The translations under genes were made by a program, and so were the position numbers. A DNA stretch of 64,000 nucleotides from Solibacteraceae bacterium (lineage in GTDB: Bacteria; Acidobacteriota; Terriglobia; Bryobacterales; Bryobacteraceae), in the NCBI GenBank assembly GCA_026984795.1, contig JALSRK010000052.1, forward strand, positions 124,001 to 188,000. The letters are read 5' to 3'. The notes beneath the pieces are model-generated. The model was not told the origin of the DNA. It was given only the letters and a program-made list of their open reading frames with translations, and made no database searches. This document shows, piece by piece, positions 7,839 to 17,491 of the stretch (its first letter is position 1; every line of letters begins with the position of its first letter).

Positions 7839-10100
7839 TCACTCCGGCAGGCGGTGTGTGCGGGCGAGCCAGTTGCGGAACATCCGGGCGAAGTCGGCGA
7901 CTTCCGGGGAGGTCTCGAGCTCCTCGAGCGTGTAGCGCATCTTGCGGCGCCAGTTGGGGTACTCGGCGGTGGTGCCAGGCAGGTTCTGCTGTTCGGTCTC
8001 CTTGGTGAGATCCTCCTGGTTCAAAGCGAACAGCATGCAGGGCGTGGAGGCGAGGAAGCCGATGACGGCGTTGTGGAGCTCGCCGGTGAGTTCGGGAAGC
8101 GCTTCGGCGGTGCGGGGGAAGCCTTCGGGCAGCAGGGCCAGGGAGTGGAGGGCGTCGAGGATCTGCTGCTTGTCGCGGCGGCGGGCCTCGAGGGCGCGGC
8201 GGTAGGCGTCCTCGCCGGGAAGGACGCCGGCGGCGCGGCGGGCCTCGATGTCGCGGCCTTGCCAGAAACCGGCTAGCGTAGGCAGGTCGTGGGTGGTGGA
8301 GGCGACGAGCGCCTGGGCGGGGTAGGCCGCGGGGGGCTTCCAGGCGCCGCGCTCGTCGCGTTCGAAGTAGAAGAGCCGATAGCCGAGGATGCCGTAGCGG
8401 GCCAGCTCCTCGCGGATGTAGGGGGCGACGGTGCCCAGGTCCTCGCCGACGACGATGACGCGGTTGCGGACGCTCTCGAGCGCCAGGATGCGGAGGAGGT
8501 CCTGGTGGCGCTCGCGGACGTAGGTTCCTTCGGCGGGGGAACGGCCGGCAGGGATCCAGAAGAGCCGGAAGAAGCGCATCGCGTGGTCGATGCGGAGGGC
8601 GCCGCCGTGGCGGCAGGACTTGCGGATCGACTCGCGGAAGCGCTCGTAGGCGTCTTCGAAGTGGCGGCGGGAAGCCGGGGGCGGGAAGGCCCAGTCCTGG
8701 CCCTGGGGGGAGAAGTCGTCCGGCGGAGCGCCGACGCGGCAGCCTTCGACGAAGAGGCCGCGGTGGGCCCAGAGGTCGGCGCCGCAGCGGTCGGTGGCGA
8801 GGGCGAGGTCGTGGAGCAGGCCGATGGAGACGCCGCAGGAGCGGGCGGCCTGCTGGACGGCGGCGAGCTGTTCGTCGATCTGCCACTGGACGTACTTGTG
8901 AAACAGGACGCGGCGCCAGTGGCGGCGGGCGAACTCGCGGACGGCGTCCGAGCCGGGATCGCGATAAGGCTCGGGCCACTGGGGCCAGACCCAGACGTTG
9001 GGGTCGCGGCGGTGGAGCCATTCGCTGAGAGCCGCGTGGACGGCGAAGCGGTCGAGCAGCTCCCCTTCCTGCTCGACGTAGCGGCGGAAGCGGGCGGCGC
9101 GCTCCGAATCGGACCGGTACTCCTCGCGGAGGAACCGGCGGAAGGCGAGCTGAAGGAAGGCCGTCTTCAAGCGGTGGACGCGCTCGTACTCGACCAGGGG
9201 GGTCTCGTTCAGGGCGCGGATCTCGGCCTCGACCGCGGGCCTGCGGCGGAGGCGCCGGGCCCAGGCGGAGCGCTGGAAGTCCTCGATGCGCTCGACGTCG
9301 AGGTAAATAAGGTTGCGGTAGTAGACGCTGTTGGGCAGGTAGGGGCTGGTGTTGAAGGGTTGGCGGTTGAAGATGGCGTGCAGCGGGTTGAGGGCGATGA
9401 AGGCGCCGCCGATGGCGCCGGCCACCCAGCGGGCGAGGCGCTCGAGATCGGTGAAGTCGCCGCAGCCCCAGTTCCGCTCGCTGCGCAGCCCGTAGAGACT
9501 GATGTAGAGCCCGGCGCGCTTGCCGCCCCGGCGGAGCTCTTCGGGCAGCCAGGCGCGGGAGGGAGCGACGATCCAGCGGGTGAAGGCTTCGAGGAGCGGC
9601 TGGCCGGGGGCGGCGACGGAGACCCTGATCCGGTGGTAGCCGAGGGGGGCCTCGGGCACGGGCACGGGCTTCTCGAGGAATTCCCTGCCCCGGAGCCGGG
9701 CGGCGGCGGAAGTCTCGATGCCGTCGAGCGGGATGGACGATTCCCGGATCTCGCCGTCTTCGAGTTCGAGCCGCAGGGTGGCGGGAGCGCAGGCGCAGGC
9801 GGCGGGCAGCCGAAGGGGGAGCCTGTGCGGGGCCTCTTCTTCGGCGGCGACAAGGACCGGGGGCAGCGGGCGGCTCCAGGAGCGCCAGAGCTCGGCCTCG
9901 AGGGCGCGGTTGAGATCCTCAAGGCTGCCGGCGGCAACGCCCAGAGACTCGAGGATGGCGCGCTTCACCTCGGGGGAGGTCTCGTGGTAGCGGCCCCAGA
10001 TGTCCCAGTAGCCGGGCTCGACGCCCCATTGTTCGGCGGCGGCGTCGAGGGCTTTCGAATAGTCGTCGAACGGGGTGAAGGTAAGGGGGGAGGGATTCAT
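7839..10100 (-). CDS. malQ: 4-alpha-glucanotransferase (amylomaltase)
   Basis: The 753-aa protein is of MalQ length, with an N-terminal beta-rich extension before the GH77 barrel. Barrel motifs are visible: ERNWGCGDFTDL, FNTSPYLPNSVYYRN, ALRIDHAMRFFRLFWIP (nucleophile Asp), VVGEDLGTVAPYI (acid/base Glu) and STTHDLPTLAGFW (third carboxylate). The enzyme transfers alpha-1,4-glucan segments between malto-oligosaccharides in the cytoplasm, in maltodextrin or glycogen turnover. No other glycogen gene is adjacent. It is divergent from nuoB with a 54-bp gap. Confidence 0.93.
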   Translation of the reverse strand: MNPSPLTFTPFDDYSKALDAAAEQWGVEPGYWDIWGRYHETSPEVKRAILESLGVAAGSLEDLNRALEAELWRSWSRPLPPVLVAAEEEAPHRLPLRLPAACACAPATLRLELEDGEIRESSIPLDGIETSAAARLRGREFLEKPVPVPEAPLGYHRIRVSVAAPGQPLLEAFTRWIVAPSRAWLPEELRRGGKRAGLYISLYGLRSERNWGCGDFTDLERLARWVAGAIGGAFIALNPLHAIFNRQPFNTSPYLPNSVYYRNLIYLDVERIEDFQRSAWARRLRRRPAVEAEIRALNETPLVEYERVHRLKTAFLQLAFRRFLREEYRSDSERAARFRRYVEQEGELLDRFAVHAALSEWLHRRDPNVWVWPQWPEPYRDPGSDAVREFARRHWRRVLFHKYVQWQIDEQLAAVQQAARSCGVSIGLLHDLALATDRCGADLWAHRGLFVEGCRVGAPPDDFSPQGQDWAFPPPASRRHFEDAYERFRESIRKSCRHGGALRIDHAMRFFRLFWIPAGRSPAEGTYVRERHQDLLRILALESVRNRVIVVGEDLGTVAPYIREELARYGILGYRLFYFERDERGAWKPPAAYPAQALVASTTHDLPTLAGFWQGRDIEARRAAGVLPGEDAYRRALEARRRDKQQILDALHSLALLPEGFPRTAEALPELTGELHNAVIGFLASTPCMLFALNQEDLTKETEQQNLPGTTAEYPNWRRKMRYTLEELETSPEVADFARMFRNWLARTHRLPE

Positions 10101-10154
10101 GCGCGGGCCAAGTATTCATTCTAGCCGGTCTATGGGATAATCGAAGCAAAGGCC

Positions 10155-10700
<546 letters not shown>

Positions 10701-10733
10701 GCCGGCTGCATTCGGGTCCCGCCGCATTTTTCC

Positions 10734-10760
10734 TAAAATCTCCCCCCGCGGAAACGATAC
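10734..10760 (+). promoter_or_regulatory. Sigma28 (FliA)-like promoter upstream of flaG-fliS
   Basis: TAAA (10734-10737), a 15-bp spacer, then AACGATAC (10753-10760) resembles the flagellar sigma28 consensus TAAA-N15-GCCGATAA, with six of eight matches in the -10 block. It is placed 41 bp before the flaG ATG. Late flagellar genes such as flaG and fliS are commonly sigma28-dependent, which supports the call. It remains a pattern match. Confidence 0.45.
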
Positions 10761-10800
10761 GGAAAGAGGAGAAGCAGAAACCTCTGCCAAGGAGTCTGCC

Positions 10801-11079
10801 ATGGACATCGGGCCTGTATCGATGCCGATGTACGCGCCCGCCACGGCCCCGGAGCCGGGGGTGCGCGTGCGACCGGAGGACCGGCGGCTGATCCAAGCGG
10901 TGAAGGCGCTGAACGCCTCGGAGCTGTTCGGGGAGAACGCGGAACTGACGTTCGTCGTGGACCGGGAAACGGGGCGGCCGCTGGTGCGGATCATCGACCG
11001 GGAGACGAAGGAGGTGATCCGGCAAATTCCGCCGGAGTACGCGCTGCGGCTGGCCGAGGACCTGAAGCTGGACATTTAG
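10801..11079 (+). CDS. flaG: Flagellar FlaG family protein
   Basis: The 92-aa protein has a disordered N-terminus and the conserved FlaG C-terminal core: LTFVVDRETGRPLVRIIDRETKEVIRQIPPEY, then a final helix. The FlaG family sits beside filament genes and affects filament length or cap function. It is followed after a short gap by fliS, giving the familiar flaG-fliS order. Flagellin and fliD are absent from the window. An AAGGAG ribosome site lies at 10789-10794. Confidence 0.8.
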   Translation: MDIGPVSMPMYAPATAPEPGVRVRPEDRRLIQAVKALNASELFGENAELTFVVDRETGRPLVRIIDRETKEVIRQIPPEYALRLAEDLKLDI

Positions 11080-11137
11080 GCGCGCGAAGGCGATGAATAT
11101 CCGGGAGCGGTCGATGAGTGGTTCTGGAGGACAGCAG

Positions 11138-11581
11138 ATGGCGACCGATTTCCGGGGAGCATACGAGGAGAGCGCGATTCTGACGGCGGATCCATGCCGC
11201 CTGGTGGTCTTGTTGTACCGGGCGGCGGTGGATGCGGTGGGAGAAGCGAGGCGCCACCTGGCGGCGGGCGAGATACGGGAGCGGTCCGAGGCGATCACGC
11301 GGGCCTGTGAGATCGTGGCGGAGCTGGCGCTGGGGGTGGACCATTCCAAGGGCGGGGAGATCAGCCGGAACCTGGTGGAGCTGTACGACTACATCCAGCG
11401 GCTGCTGGCCCAGGCCAACGCGGAACAGGCAGACGCCCCCCTGGCCGAGGCGGAACAACTGTTGAAGACACTGCTGGACGCCTGGGAGCAGGTGGAAGCG
11501 GCGGCCGCGCTTCCCGGACCGGGCAACGAGGCGGCCGCGGTGCAACCGGAAGCCTATGCGCCGGTGAACGTGACCGGGTGA
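11138..11581 (+). CDS. fliS: Flagellin export chaperone FliS
   Basis: The 147-aa helical protein begins MATDFRGAYEESAILTADPCRLVVLLYRAAVDAV, matching the FliS pattern (AY-x-xxxx-P-LI-LYD-A). It continues GEISRNLVELYDYIQRLLAQAN. FliS binds the C-terminal helix of flagellin in the cytoplasm and keeps it unfolded for export. I place the start at 11138 because CTGGAGG lies 7 bp upstream and FliS proteins start close to this point. An ATG at 11093 would add 15 residues with a poorer ribosome site. The Pro- and Ala-rich tail (from about residue 125) is longer than usual. Confidence 0.82.
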   Translation: MATDFRGAYEESAILTADPCRLVVLLYRAAVDAVGEARRHLAAGEIRERSEAITRACEIVAELALGVDHSKGGEISRNLVELYDYIQRLLAQANAEQADAPLAEAEQLLKTLLDAWEQVEAAAALPGPGNEAAAVQPEAYAPVNVTG

Positions 11582-11626
11582 GGCAACCGAAGCCGGAGAC
11601 ACGGCGCGCCGGGCAAAGCGGGCGGA

Positions 11627-12094
11627 TCAACGGCGGCGTTCGAAGAAGTCCTGGAGCAGGCGGGTGCATTCGGCGCCTAGCACCCCTTCGGTGATCTCGA
11701 CGCGGTGGTTCAGCAGGTCCGAGTCCGCAATCCGGAACTTGCTCCGGACGCCGCCGAAGCGCAGGTCGCGGGCGCCGAAGACGAGGCGGCGAATCCGGGC
11801 GTGGACCAGCGCCCCGGCGCACATCACGCAAGGTTCGATGGTGACGTAGAGGGTGGCGTCCGGAAGACGGTAGTTTCCGACAGCGTGCGCCGCCTCCCGC
11901 AAAGCGACGATCTCGGCGTGGGCGGTGGGGTCGTTCGAAGCGATGGGCATGTTGCGCCCCCGGCCGAGGATGCGGTCCCCGGAGACGACGACGGCGCCCA
12001 CGGGCACTTCTCCGGCTTCGGCCGCTGCGGCGGCGAGCTGCAGCGCTTCCCTCATATATTCCTCGTCGGGGGCGGGCGGCCGGTCCGAAGGCAT
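11627..12094 (-). CDS. tadA: tRNA-specific adenosine deaminase
   Basis: The 155-aa enzyme has the zinc-deaminase motifs HAE (His59, Glu61 in PTAHAEIVAL) and PCxxC (Cys89, Cys92 in TIEPCVMCAGALVHAR). It also has the TadA-specific end (GVRSKFRIADSDLLNHRVEITEGVL..EC..LLQDFF). It converts A34 to inosine in the anticodon of tRNA-Arg(ACG). The frame is open far upstream, but family length and an ATG at 12094 set the start. It is convergent with fliS and divergent from the ABC operon. Confidence 0.93.
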   Translation of the reverse strand: MPSDRPPAPDEEYMREALQLAAAAAEAGEVPVGAVVVSGDRILGRGRNMPIASNDPTAHAEIVALREAAHAVGNYRLPDATLYVTIEPCVMCAGALVHARIRRLVFGARDLRFGGVRSKFRIADSDLLNHRVEITEGVLGAECTRLLQDFFERRR

Positions 12095-12154
12095 GCAGGT
12101 CTCAATTTCCGCGAACGCGAGGCGATCCCGCCGCGTTCTAGAATTTAGAGTAGC

Positions 12155-13318
12155 GTGTTTCGGTTCTTTTCCCTCGTCGTCAAGAACAGCTTGCGCAGCA
12201 AGCGCCGGAGCATACTGACCATCCTGAGCATCGCGGCTTCGCTTTGCCTGCTTGGGGTGCTCGGTGCGCTTTACTATATGTTCTTCCTCACCGAGGCGAC
12301 CGAGGACCAGGCCCTCCGGCTGGTGGTCCGCAACCGGGTCTCGCTGGCGCGTCCGCTGCCGTTCTCCTACCGGGAAAAGATCAGGCAGATCCCGGGGGTA
12401 AAGGAAGTAATGGTGTTCCAGTGGTTCGGCGGCACCTACAAGGACGCGCGGGATCCGAACAACTTCTTTCCGCGGCTGGCGGTGGATGCGGACCGGCTGT
12501 TCACGGTCTATCCGGAGTACCGCGTGCCGGAAGACCAGAAGCAGGCGTTCCTCCGGGAGCGCACGGCCTGCCTGATCGGGCGAAAACTGGCGAACCGGCT
12601 GGGGTTGAAGCTTGGCGACAAGGTCCAGCTCGTGGGCGATATCTTCCCGGTGACGCTGGAGCTGACAATACGGGGCATCTACGACTCCGAGCGCGACAAC
12701 GAGAACCTGTTCTTCCACAACGACTACCTGCAGGAGCTGACCAAGAGCCTGGGCTGGGGCGAGTGGGTGAGCACGTACGTGATCCGGGCCGAGACGATCG
12801 ACGACGTGCCGCGGATCGCCGAGGCGGTGGACGCGATGTTCCGGAACTCGCCGGCGCAGACGAAGACAGAGACGGAAAAGCAGTTCGAGGTGAGCTTCCT
12901 GGCATTCCTAGGCAATGTGAAGCTGTTCTTGCTGAGTGTGTGCGGGGCGGTGACGTTCACGATCCTACTGGTGTCGGGCAACACGATGGCGATGTCGGTG
13001 CGGGAGCGGGTGCGGGAGGTCGGCGTAATGAAGACGCTGGGCTTCGAGCGGGGCACGATCCTCGGGGTGATCGTGGCCGAAGCGGTGCTGATCTCGCTGA
13101 TCGGCGGCGTCCTGGGCCTGTTGCTGGCGGCAGGGCTATGCGAGGTGATGCGCCGGATGCCGAGCACCTTCACCGACATGAGCCGGGTGGCGATGCCGGC
13201 CGAGGTGTGGGGCCTGGCGATGCTGGTGGCGGCGCTGATCGGGGTAGTCAGCTCGATCGTCCCGGCGTGGAACGCAGCGAACCGGCCGATTGTAGAAGCT
13301 CTACGGTACGAGGACTAG
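12155..13318 (+). CDS. ABC transporter permease, MacB/FtsX type (first)
   Basis: The 387-aa protein has a GTG start. One N-terminal transmembrane segment (about residues 20-44) is followed by a large periplasmic domain (MacB-PCD like). A C-terminal FtsX block then has three transmembrane segments at about 260-285, 305-335 and 350-375, with the coupling motif VRERVREVGVMKTLGFERG. This topology belongs to type VII (mechanotransmission) ABC systems rather than true translocating permeases. It is the first gene of a four-gene operon with a second permease (9-bp gap), a membrane-fusion protein and an ATPase. Confidence 0.88.
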   Translation: MFRFFSLVVKNSLRSKRRSILTILSIAASLCLLGVLGALYYMFFLTEATEDQALRLVVRNRVSLARPLPFSYREKIRQIPGVKEVMVFQWFGGTYKDARDPNNFFPRLAVDADRLFTVYPEYRVPEDQKQAFLRERTACLIGRKLANRLGLKLGDKVQLVGDIFPVTLELTIRGIYDSERDNENLFFHNDYLQELTKSLGWGEWVSTYVIRAETIDDVPRIAEAVDAMFRNSPAQTKTETEKQFEVSFLAFLGNVKLFLLSVCGAVTFTILLVSGNTMAMSVRERVREVGVMKTLGFERGTILGVIVAEAVLISLIGGVLGLLLAAGLCEVMRRMPSTFTDMSRVAMPAEVWGLAMLVAALIGVVSSIVPAWNAANRPIVEALRYED

Positions 13319-13327
13319 AGGCGGCCG

Positions 13328-14494
13328 ATGACAATCCCGCTTTCCTATAACATCCGAAACCTGATCGAGCGGAGGACCACTACGGTGATGACGGCGCTGG
13401 GCATCGCCCTGACGGTGGCGGTGCTGCTGGCGGTGCTGGCCTTCGTCGAAGGGCTGCGGACGTCGCTGGAGGCGACGGGGAACCCGCTGCACGTGCTGGT
13501 GCTCAGGCGCGGCGCGACGGCCGAGTTGACGAGCATCATCACCCGGCAGTGGTTCCAAGACCTGAAGCTGCGCCCGGGAATTGCGCGCAACGAGCGGGGC
13601 GAGCCGATGGCCTCGCTCGAGATGGTGACGGTAGTGGTGCTGGAGAGCCCGGAGGCCCCGGGCGGGATGAACGTGACGGTGCGGGGTCTGATGCCGATCG
13701 GCTTCGAGATGCGCGAGCAGTGCCGGGTGGTCCAGGGGCGGATGTTCGAGCCGGGGCGGCGCGAGCTGGTAGTGGGCAAGGGCATCGCCAGGCGGTATCC
13801 GGGGGCGGGCATCGGCGAGGAGATCGACTTCGGCAGCGGCCCGTGGACGGTGGTGGGGATCATGGACTGCGGCCGCTCAGCGGCCAACAGCGAGATCTTT
13901 GCCGATTTGAACCAGTTGGCCGCAGACCAGCACCGCAGCGAGGCGCTGAGCTCGGCGTTGCTGCGTGCGGTGGACGAGGCGGCGGCGCAGGCGCTGATCA
14001 ACGAGCTCGAGAACGACCGGCGTCTGAACGTGAGCGCGATGACCGAGCGAGCCTACTACGAGCAGCAGCAGATCTCGGCGGCGCCGGTGCTGGCCATGGG
14101 AACGTTCGTTTCCATCATCATGGCGATCGGCAGTTGCTTTGCGGCGATGAACACGATGTACGCGGCGGTGGCGCGGCGTGCGGCGGAGATCGGGACGCTG
14201 CGGGTGCTGGGATTCTCGCGGTGGGGGATCCTGACGAGCTTCACCATTGAAGCGCTGCTGCTGTCCGTGGTGGGGGGCGTGATCGGACTGTTGTTGGTCC
14301 TGCCGCTCACCAACGTGACAACGGGGCTGGGGAACTTTGTGACGTTCGCCGAGGTATCGTTCAACTTTCGGGTGACCCCGCAGATCGCGGCGGGGGGAAT
14401 CCTGTTCTCTTTGCTGATGGGGCTGCTAGGCGGGCTGTTCCCGGCGGCGTCGGCGGCGCGCAAGCAGGTGCTCGACGCGCTGCACCAGGTTTGA
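13328..14494 (+). CDS. ABC transporter permease, MacB/FtsX type (second)
   Basis: The 388-aa protein has the same layout as the upstream permease: an N-terminal membrane segment, a periplasmic domain at about 45-255, and an FtsX block with the motif VARRAAEIGTLRVLGFSRWGI and three C-terminal membrane helices. Two different permeases imply a heterodimeric membrane core. The ribosome site GAGGCGG precedes the ATG. It is translationally close to both neighbours. Confidence 0.88.
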   Translation: MTIPLSYNIRNLIERRTTTVMTALGIALTVAVLLAVLAFVEGLRTSLEATGNPLHVLVLRRGATAELTSIITRQWFQDLKLRPGIARNERGEPMASLEMVTVVVLESPEAPGGMNVTVRGLMPIGFEMREQCRVVQGRMFEPGRRELVVGKGIARRYPGAGIGEEIDFGSGPWTVVGIMDCGRSAANSEIFADLNQLAADQHRSEALSSALLRAVDEAAAQALINELENDRRLNVSAMTERAYYEQQQISAAPVLAMGTFVSIIMAIGSCFAAMNTMYAAVARRAAEIGTLRVLGFSRWGILTSFTIEALLLSVVGGVIGLLLVLPLTNVTTGLGNFVTFAEVSFNFRVTPQIAAGGILFSLLMGLLGGLFPAASAARKQVLDALHQV

Positions 14495-14501
14495 GCGAGA
14501 G

Positions 14502-15842
14502 ATGAGCTCCGATCTCGAAAAACTGCGCATCGACCGTTCGCAGAAAGCCGGCGACGCGACGCCGAAGTGGGCGGTGCGCTGGATCATCGGCGGCGTGCTG
14601 CTGATCGCCCTGCTGGGAATCGCGAACCTGGTCTACAGCCGGTGGACGGCGGCGGTGGCAGTGGAAGTGATGCGGGTGAAGCCTGCCAAAACGGCGGCGT
14701 CAACGGCGCGGCGGCGGATCATCCTGAACGCGACCGGTTACATCATCGCGGCGCACAAGATCGAGCTGGCGTCCAAGGTAGTGGGCCGGGTGGCGTGGAT
14801 CGGCGTGGAAAAGGGCGACAAAGTGAAAAAGGGCCAGGCCATCGTGCGCCTGGAGGACGACGAATACCGGGCGCAACTGCTGCAGGCGCGAGGCTACCTG
14901 CGGTCGCTCGAGGCGAAGCTCAAGGAGCTGGAGAACGGCAGCCGGCCCGAAGAGATCGCCGTGGCCAAAGCGAACCTCGAGCAGGCCAAGGCGGACATGG
15001 AGAACGCGCGGGTGAACCTGGAGCGCGTCAAGAAGCTAGCCGGCGAGGGGGTGCTCTCGCGGCAGGCCCTGGACGACGCCGAGGCGGCTTACAAGGCGCA
15101 GGCGGCGCGAGTGCGTTCGCTCGAGAAGAACTACGAGCTGGTGCGTCTGGGGCCACGGTGGGAAGAAATCGAGGCGGTGAAGGGCCAAATCGAAGAGGCC
15201 CGGGGCCGGGTAGCGTTCTTCCAGACGCAGTTGGCGAACACGGTCATCCGGGCGCCGATCAACGGCACGATCCTGGAGCGGGAGGTGGAGGTCGGCGAAT
15301 ACGTGACGACGAGCTTCGTGGGGGAGCGCGGAGCGAAGGGCTACGTCGTCTCCCTGGCTGATTTGAACGACCTGCAGGTAGAGCTCGACATCAACCAGAA
15401 CGACTTCGCGAAGCTGAAGCCGCGGCAGCCGGGTATCATCACCACCGACGCCTATCCGGACCGCGAGTACGAGGGCTACATTGAAGAGATCTCGCCGGAG
15501 GCGAACCGGCAGAAGGCGACCGTGCAGGTGAAGGTGAAGATCCTCGAGCCGGACCAGTACCTGCGGCCGGAAATGAACGCGAGCGTGGCGTTCTACGAGG
15601 AGGCCGGGCCCGGAGCGGTGGCTGGGGAAACCCGGCCGGTGGTCTTCGTACCGCCTTCCGCGGTACGTGACAACGCAGTGTTCCTGGTTGTGAACGGCCG
15701 GGCGGTGCGCCGCGAGGTGAAGACGGGCGGGATCACGGCCCAGGGGATGCGCATCGAAGACGGGCTCCATGGGGGCGAGGAGCTGATCGTCGCCCCGCCG
15801 GCGGGCCTCGAAGACGGAGACCGCGTGCGCGTGCGGGGGTGA
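14502..15842 (+). CDS. HlyD/MacA-type periplasmic adaptor (membrane-fusion protein)
   Basis: The 446-aa protein has an N-terminal transmembrane anchor (about 27-46) and a lipoyl-like half ([27 protein letters not shown]). A long alpha-helical coiled-coil hairpin spans about 120-235 ([21 protein letters not shown]), then the second lipoyl half ([22 protein letters not shown]) and beta-barrel and membrane-proximal domains. It would link the FtsX-type permeases to an outer-membrane exit duct of TolC type, which is not encoded here. The stop overlaps the region of the ATPase start, so the genes are translationally coupled. Confidence 0.9.
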   Translation: MSSDLEKLRIDRSQKAGDATPKWAVRWIIGGVLLIALLGIANLVYSRWTAAVAVEVMRVKPAKTAASTARRRIILNATGYIIAAHKIELASKVVGRVAWIGVEKGDKVKKGQAIVRLEDDEYRAQLLQARGYLRSLEAKLKELENGSRPEEIAVAKANLEQAKADMENARVNLERVKKLAGEGVLSRQALDDAEAAYKAQAARVRSLEKNYELVRLGPRWEEIEAVKGQIEEARGRVAFFQTQLANTVIRAPINGTILEREVEVGEYVTTSFVGERGAKGYVVSLADLNDLQVELDINQNDFAKLKPRQPGIITTDAYPDREYEGYIEEISPEANRQKATVQVKVKILEPDQYLRPEMNASVAFYEEAGPGAVAGETRPVVFVPPSAVRDNAVFLVVNGRAVRREVKTGGITAQGMRIEDGLHGGEELIVAPPAGLEDGDRVRVRG

Positions 15843-15847
15843 GAGCA

Positions 15848-16570
15848 ATGAGCGAACCGATGATCCGGACACGGGACCTGAGGAAGGAGTTCGCCCGCGA
15901 CAGCTTCCACATCGTGGCGTTGAAAGACGTGAACCTGGAGGTCCAGCCGGGCGAGTTTCTGGCGCTGATGGGGCCGTCGGGCTCGGGCAAATCGACGCTG
16001 CTGCACTTGATCGCGGCGATGGACCGGCCGACGTCGGGTGAGATCTTCGCCGCCGGGCAAGATCTGAGCCGGCTCGATGACAGCGCCGCGGCGCGCTGGC
16101 GGAACCGGCACATCGGCTTTGTCTTTCAGACATTCAACCTCATCCCCGTCCTGACGGCGCTGGAGAACGTGGAGCTCCCGCTGAAACTCACGCGGCTCAA
16201 GAAGTCCGAGCGCCTGGAGCATGCGCGGCACGCGCTCGAGCTGGTGGGCCTCGGCGACCGGATGGACCACACGCCGCGGCAGCTCTCCGGCGGCCAGGAG
16301 CAGCGGGTGGCGATTGCCCGGGCCATCGTGACGGACCCCGATCTGATCCTGGCCGACGAGCCTACGGGCAACCTGGACGCGGCCTCGGCGCAGGAGGTGC
16401 TGACGCTGCTCGAGCGGCTGAACCAGGAGTTCGGCAAGACGATCGTGATGGTGACCCACGACCCCCACGCCGCCAAGACGGCGCAGAAGATCCGGTATCT
16501 GGAGAAAGGCGAATTGCTGCCCGAGGGCGAAGTGCCGGAGGATTGGGTGATGCCGGCGCCGCGGGCGTGA
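15848..16570 (+). CDS. ABC transporter ATP-binding protein, LolD/MacB type
   Basis: The 240-aa ATPase has Walker [10 protein letters not shown] (42-50), a Q-loop (FVFQTFNL), the signature [10 protein letters not shown], Walker [10 protein letters not shown] and the switch His in MVTHD. This is the LolD/MacB/FtsE subfamily that drives FtsX-type permeases. I use the ATG at 15848, which has GGGTGAG upstream. A GTG at 15839, inside the end of the adaptor gene, would add three residues. A GC hairpin without a T-run overlaps the stop (16561-16583). Confidence 0.92.
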   Translation: MSEPMIRTRDLRKEFARDSFHIVALKDVNLEVQPGEFLALMGPSGSGKSTLLHLIAAMDRPTSGEIFAAGQDLSRLDDSAAARWRNRHIGFVFQTFNLIPVLTALENVELPLKLTRLKKSERLEHARHALELVGLGDRMDHTPRQLSGGQEQRVAIARAIVTDPDLILADEPTGNLDAASAQEVLTLLERLNQEFGKTIVMVTHDPHAAKTAQKIRYLEKGELLPEGEVPEDWVMPAPRA

Positions 16571-16597
16571 CGGAAACGCCCGCGCGGCGACTGCCGA

Positions 16598-17272
16598 TCA
16601 AAGTGCCGAACAGCACTTACAGCGGGGCTGGCCGGCCTGAGTCCACCAGCAACACGCATAATACCCCGACCGGCAGCTTGTGTTGCAGCCTATGCCGCCA
16701 GCCCATACCGAACATTGGGTGGCTCCCTCACCACCCGTGTCACACGCTGCCGGACAGGTCTCGGGACGTTCCGGACCAACTCGCTCGGCAGCGGGACTCA
16801 GCTCGCCGAATTCGACCAGGTTTTCGAGCTGCTGCTCTGTGAATCCTCGATCACTAGTGTAACGAACGATCCCAAAGATACTGTACGCGACCGGAAAACT
16901 GTACTTGCTGAGCGAACTGGGCAGCGGCGCGGAGCGAAATCGGAACAGCTTGTTCATCCGGTTGCCGCCGAGGACGGCAATCCCCCGGCGCCACACCAGC
17001 ACTCGGCCACTTCCAGACCAAGTGGCGGGAACAGCCGTTCCCGGATCGTGCTGCAAGAGGAGCACGATCTGCTTTGCACGCTGGGAGCTTCGACCTTGAG
17101 GATTCACGACAACCACTGTCTCCGACCGGGCGGGGTTGGACTCGAGCTTGATCATCCCCCGATAGCCGGTAACACTCTCATCCTCTTGGGCGGATCGAGT
17201 GGGAACGTTGTGCAAGAAAAGGAAAACGATCAGCGGTAGAATGTGAAGGAAAACGATTCTACTGTTAGACAT
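16598..17272 (-). CDS. Secreted protein with a cysteine-rich GYYACC tail, unknown function
   Basis: The 224-aa protein has a clear signal peptide ([20 protein letters not shown], residues 1-27). A middle region of beta character follows. The last ~55 residues hold ten cysteines, including [28 protein letters not shown] and KCC. From memory, the GYYACC motif occurs at the end of small secreted proteins in Bacteroidota and other phyla, but I cannot name the family. Base composition is more AT-rich than the flanking genes. It is convergent with the ABC operon. The tail could bind metal, form a disulfide knot, or be a peptide released after export. Confidence 0.65.
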   Translation of the reverse strand: MSNSRIVFLHILPLIVFLFLHNVPTRSAQEDESVTGYRGMIKLESNPARSETVVVVNPQGRSSQRAKQIVLLLQHDPGTAVPATWSGSGRVLVWRRGIAVLGGNRMNKLFRFRSAPLPSSLSKYSFPVAYSIFGIVRYTSDRGFTEQQLENLVEFGELSPAAERVGPERPETCPAACDTGGEGATQCSVWAGGIGCNTSCRSGYYACCWWTQAGQPRCKCCSAL

Positions 17273-17491
17273 TTCCCGAATGCCTCCGCTTGAATCGCTT
17301 TCTGGGGCAGATTATATCATGTGCTATCGGGCCGGTCAACACCAAACGTCCAGCCAAGAATGTACCTGTTTATTCCCCCCGAGACATCTGGTAACCTACC
17401 CTGGCTTTGCGTGAGAACCGGTCGGCGCTGTGCGGGAGTTTCAGAAATCGGTGCGGAGCCAGCTAGACTTCGCACCCGCCCGGCCTGCCGT

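Noticed and set aside
8289-10124. 611-codon open frame on the plus strand
   Set aside because: Antisense to malQ, whose GH77 motifs are unmistakable. The product is a Gly/Ala/Glu/Val-rich shadow.
12095-12718. Upstream extension of tadA
   Set aside because: Overlaps the first ABC permease in antisense; TadA proteins are about 150-170 aa, which fits the ATG at 12094.
16561-16583. GC hairpin (GCGGGCGT/ACGCCCGC) as an intrinsic terminator of the ABC operon
   Set aside because: It overlaps the stop codon and is not followed by a T-run, so it is not called as a terminator.
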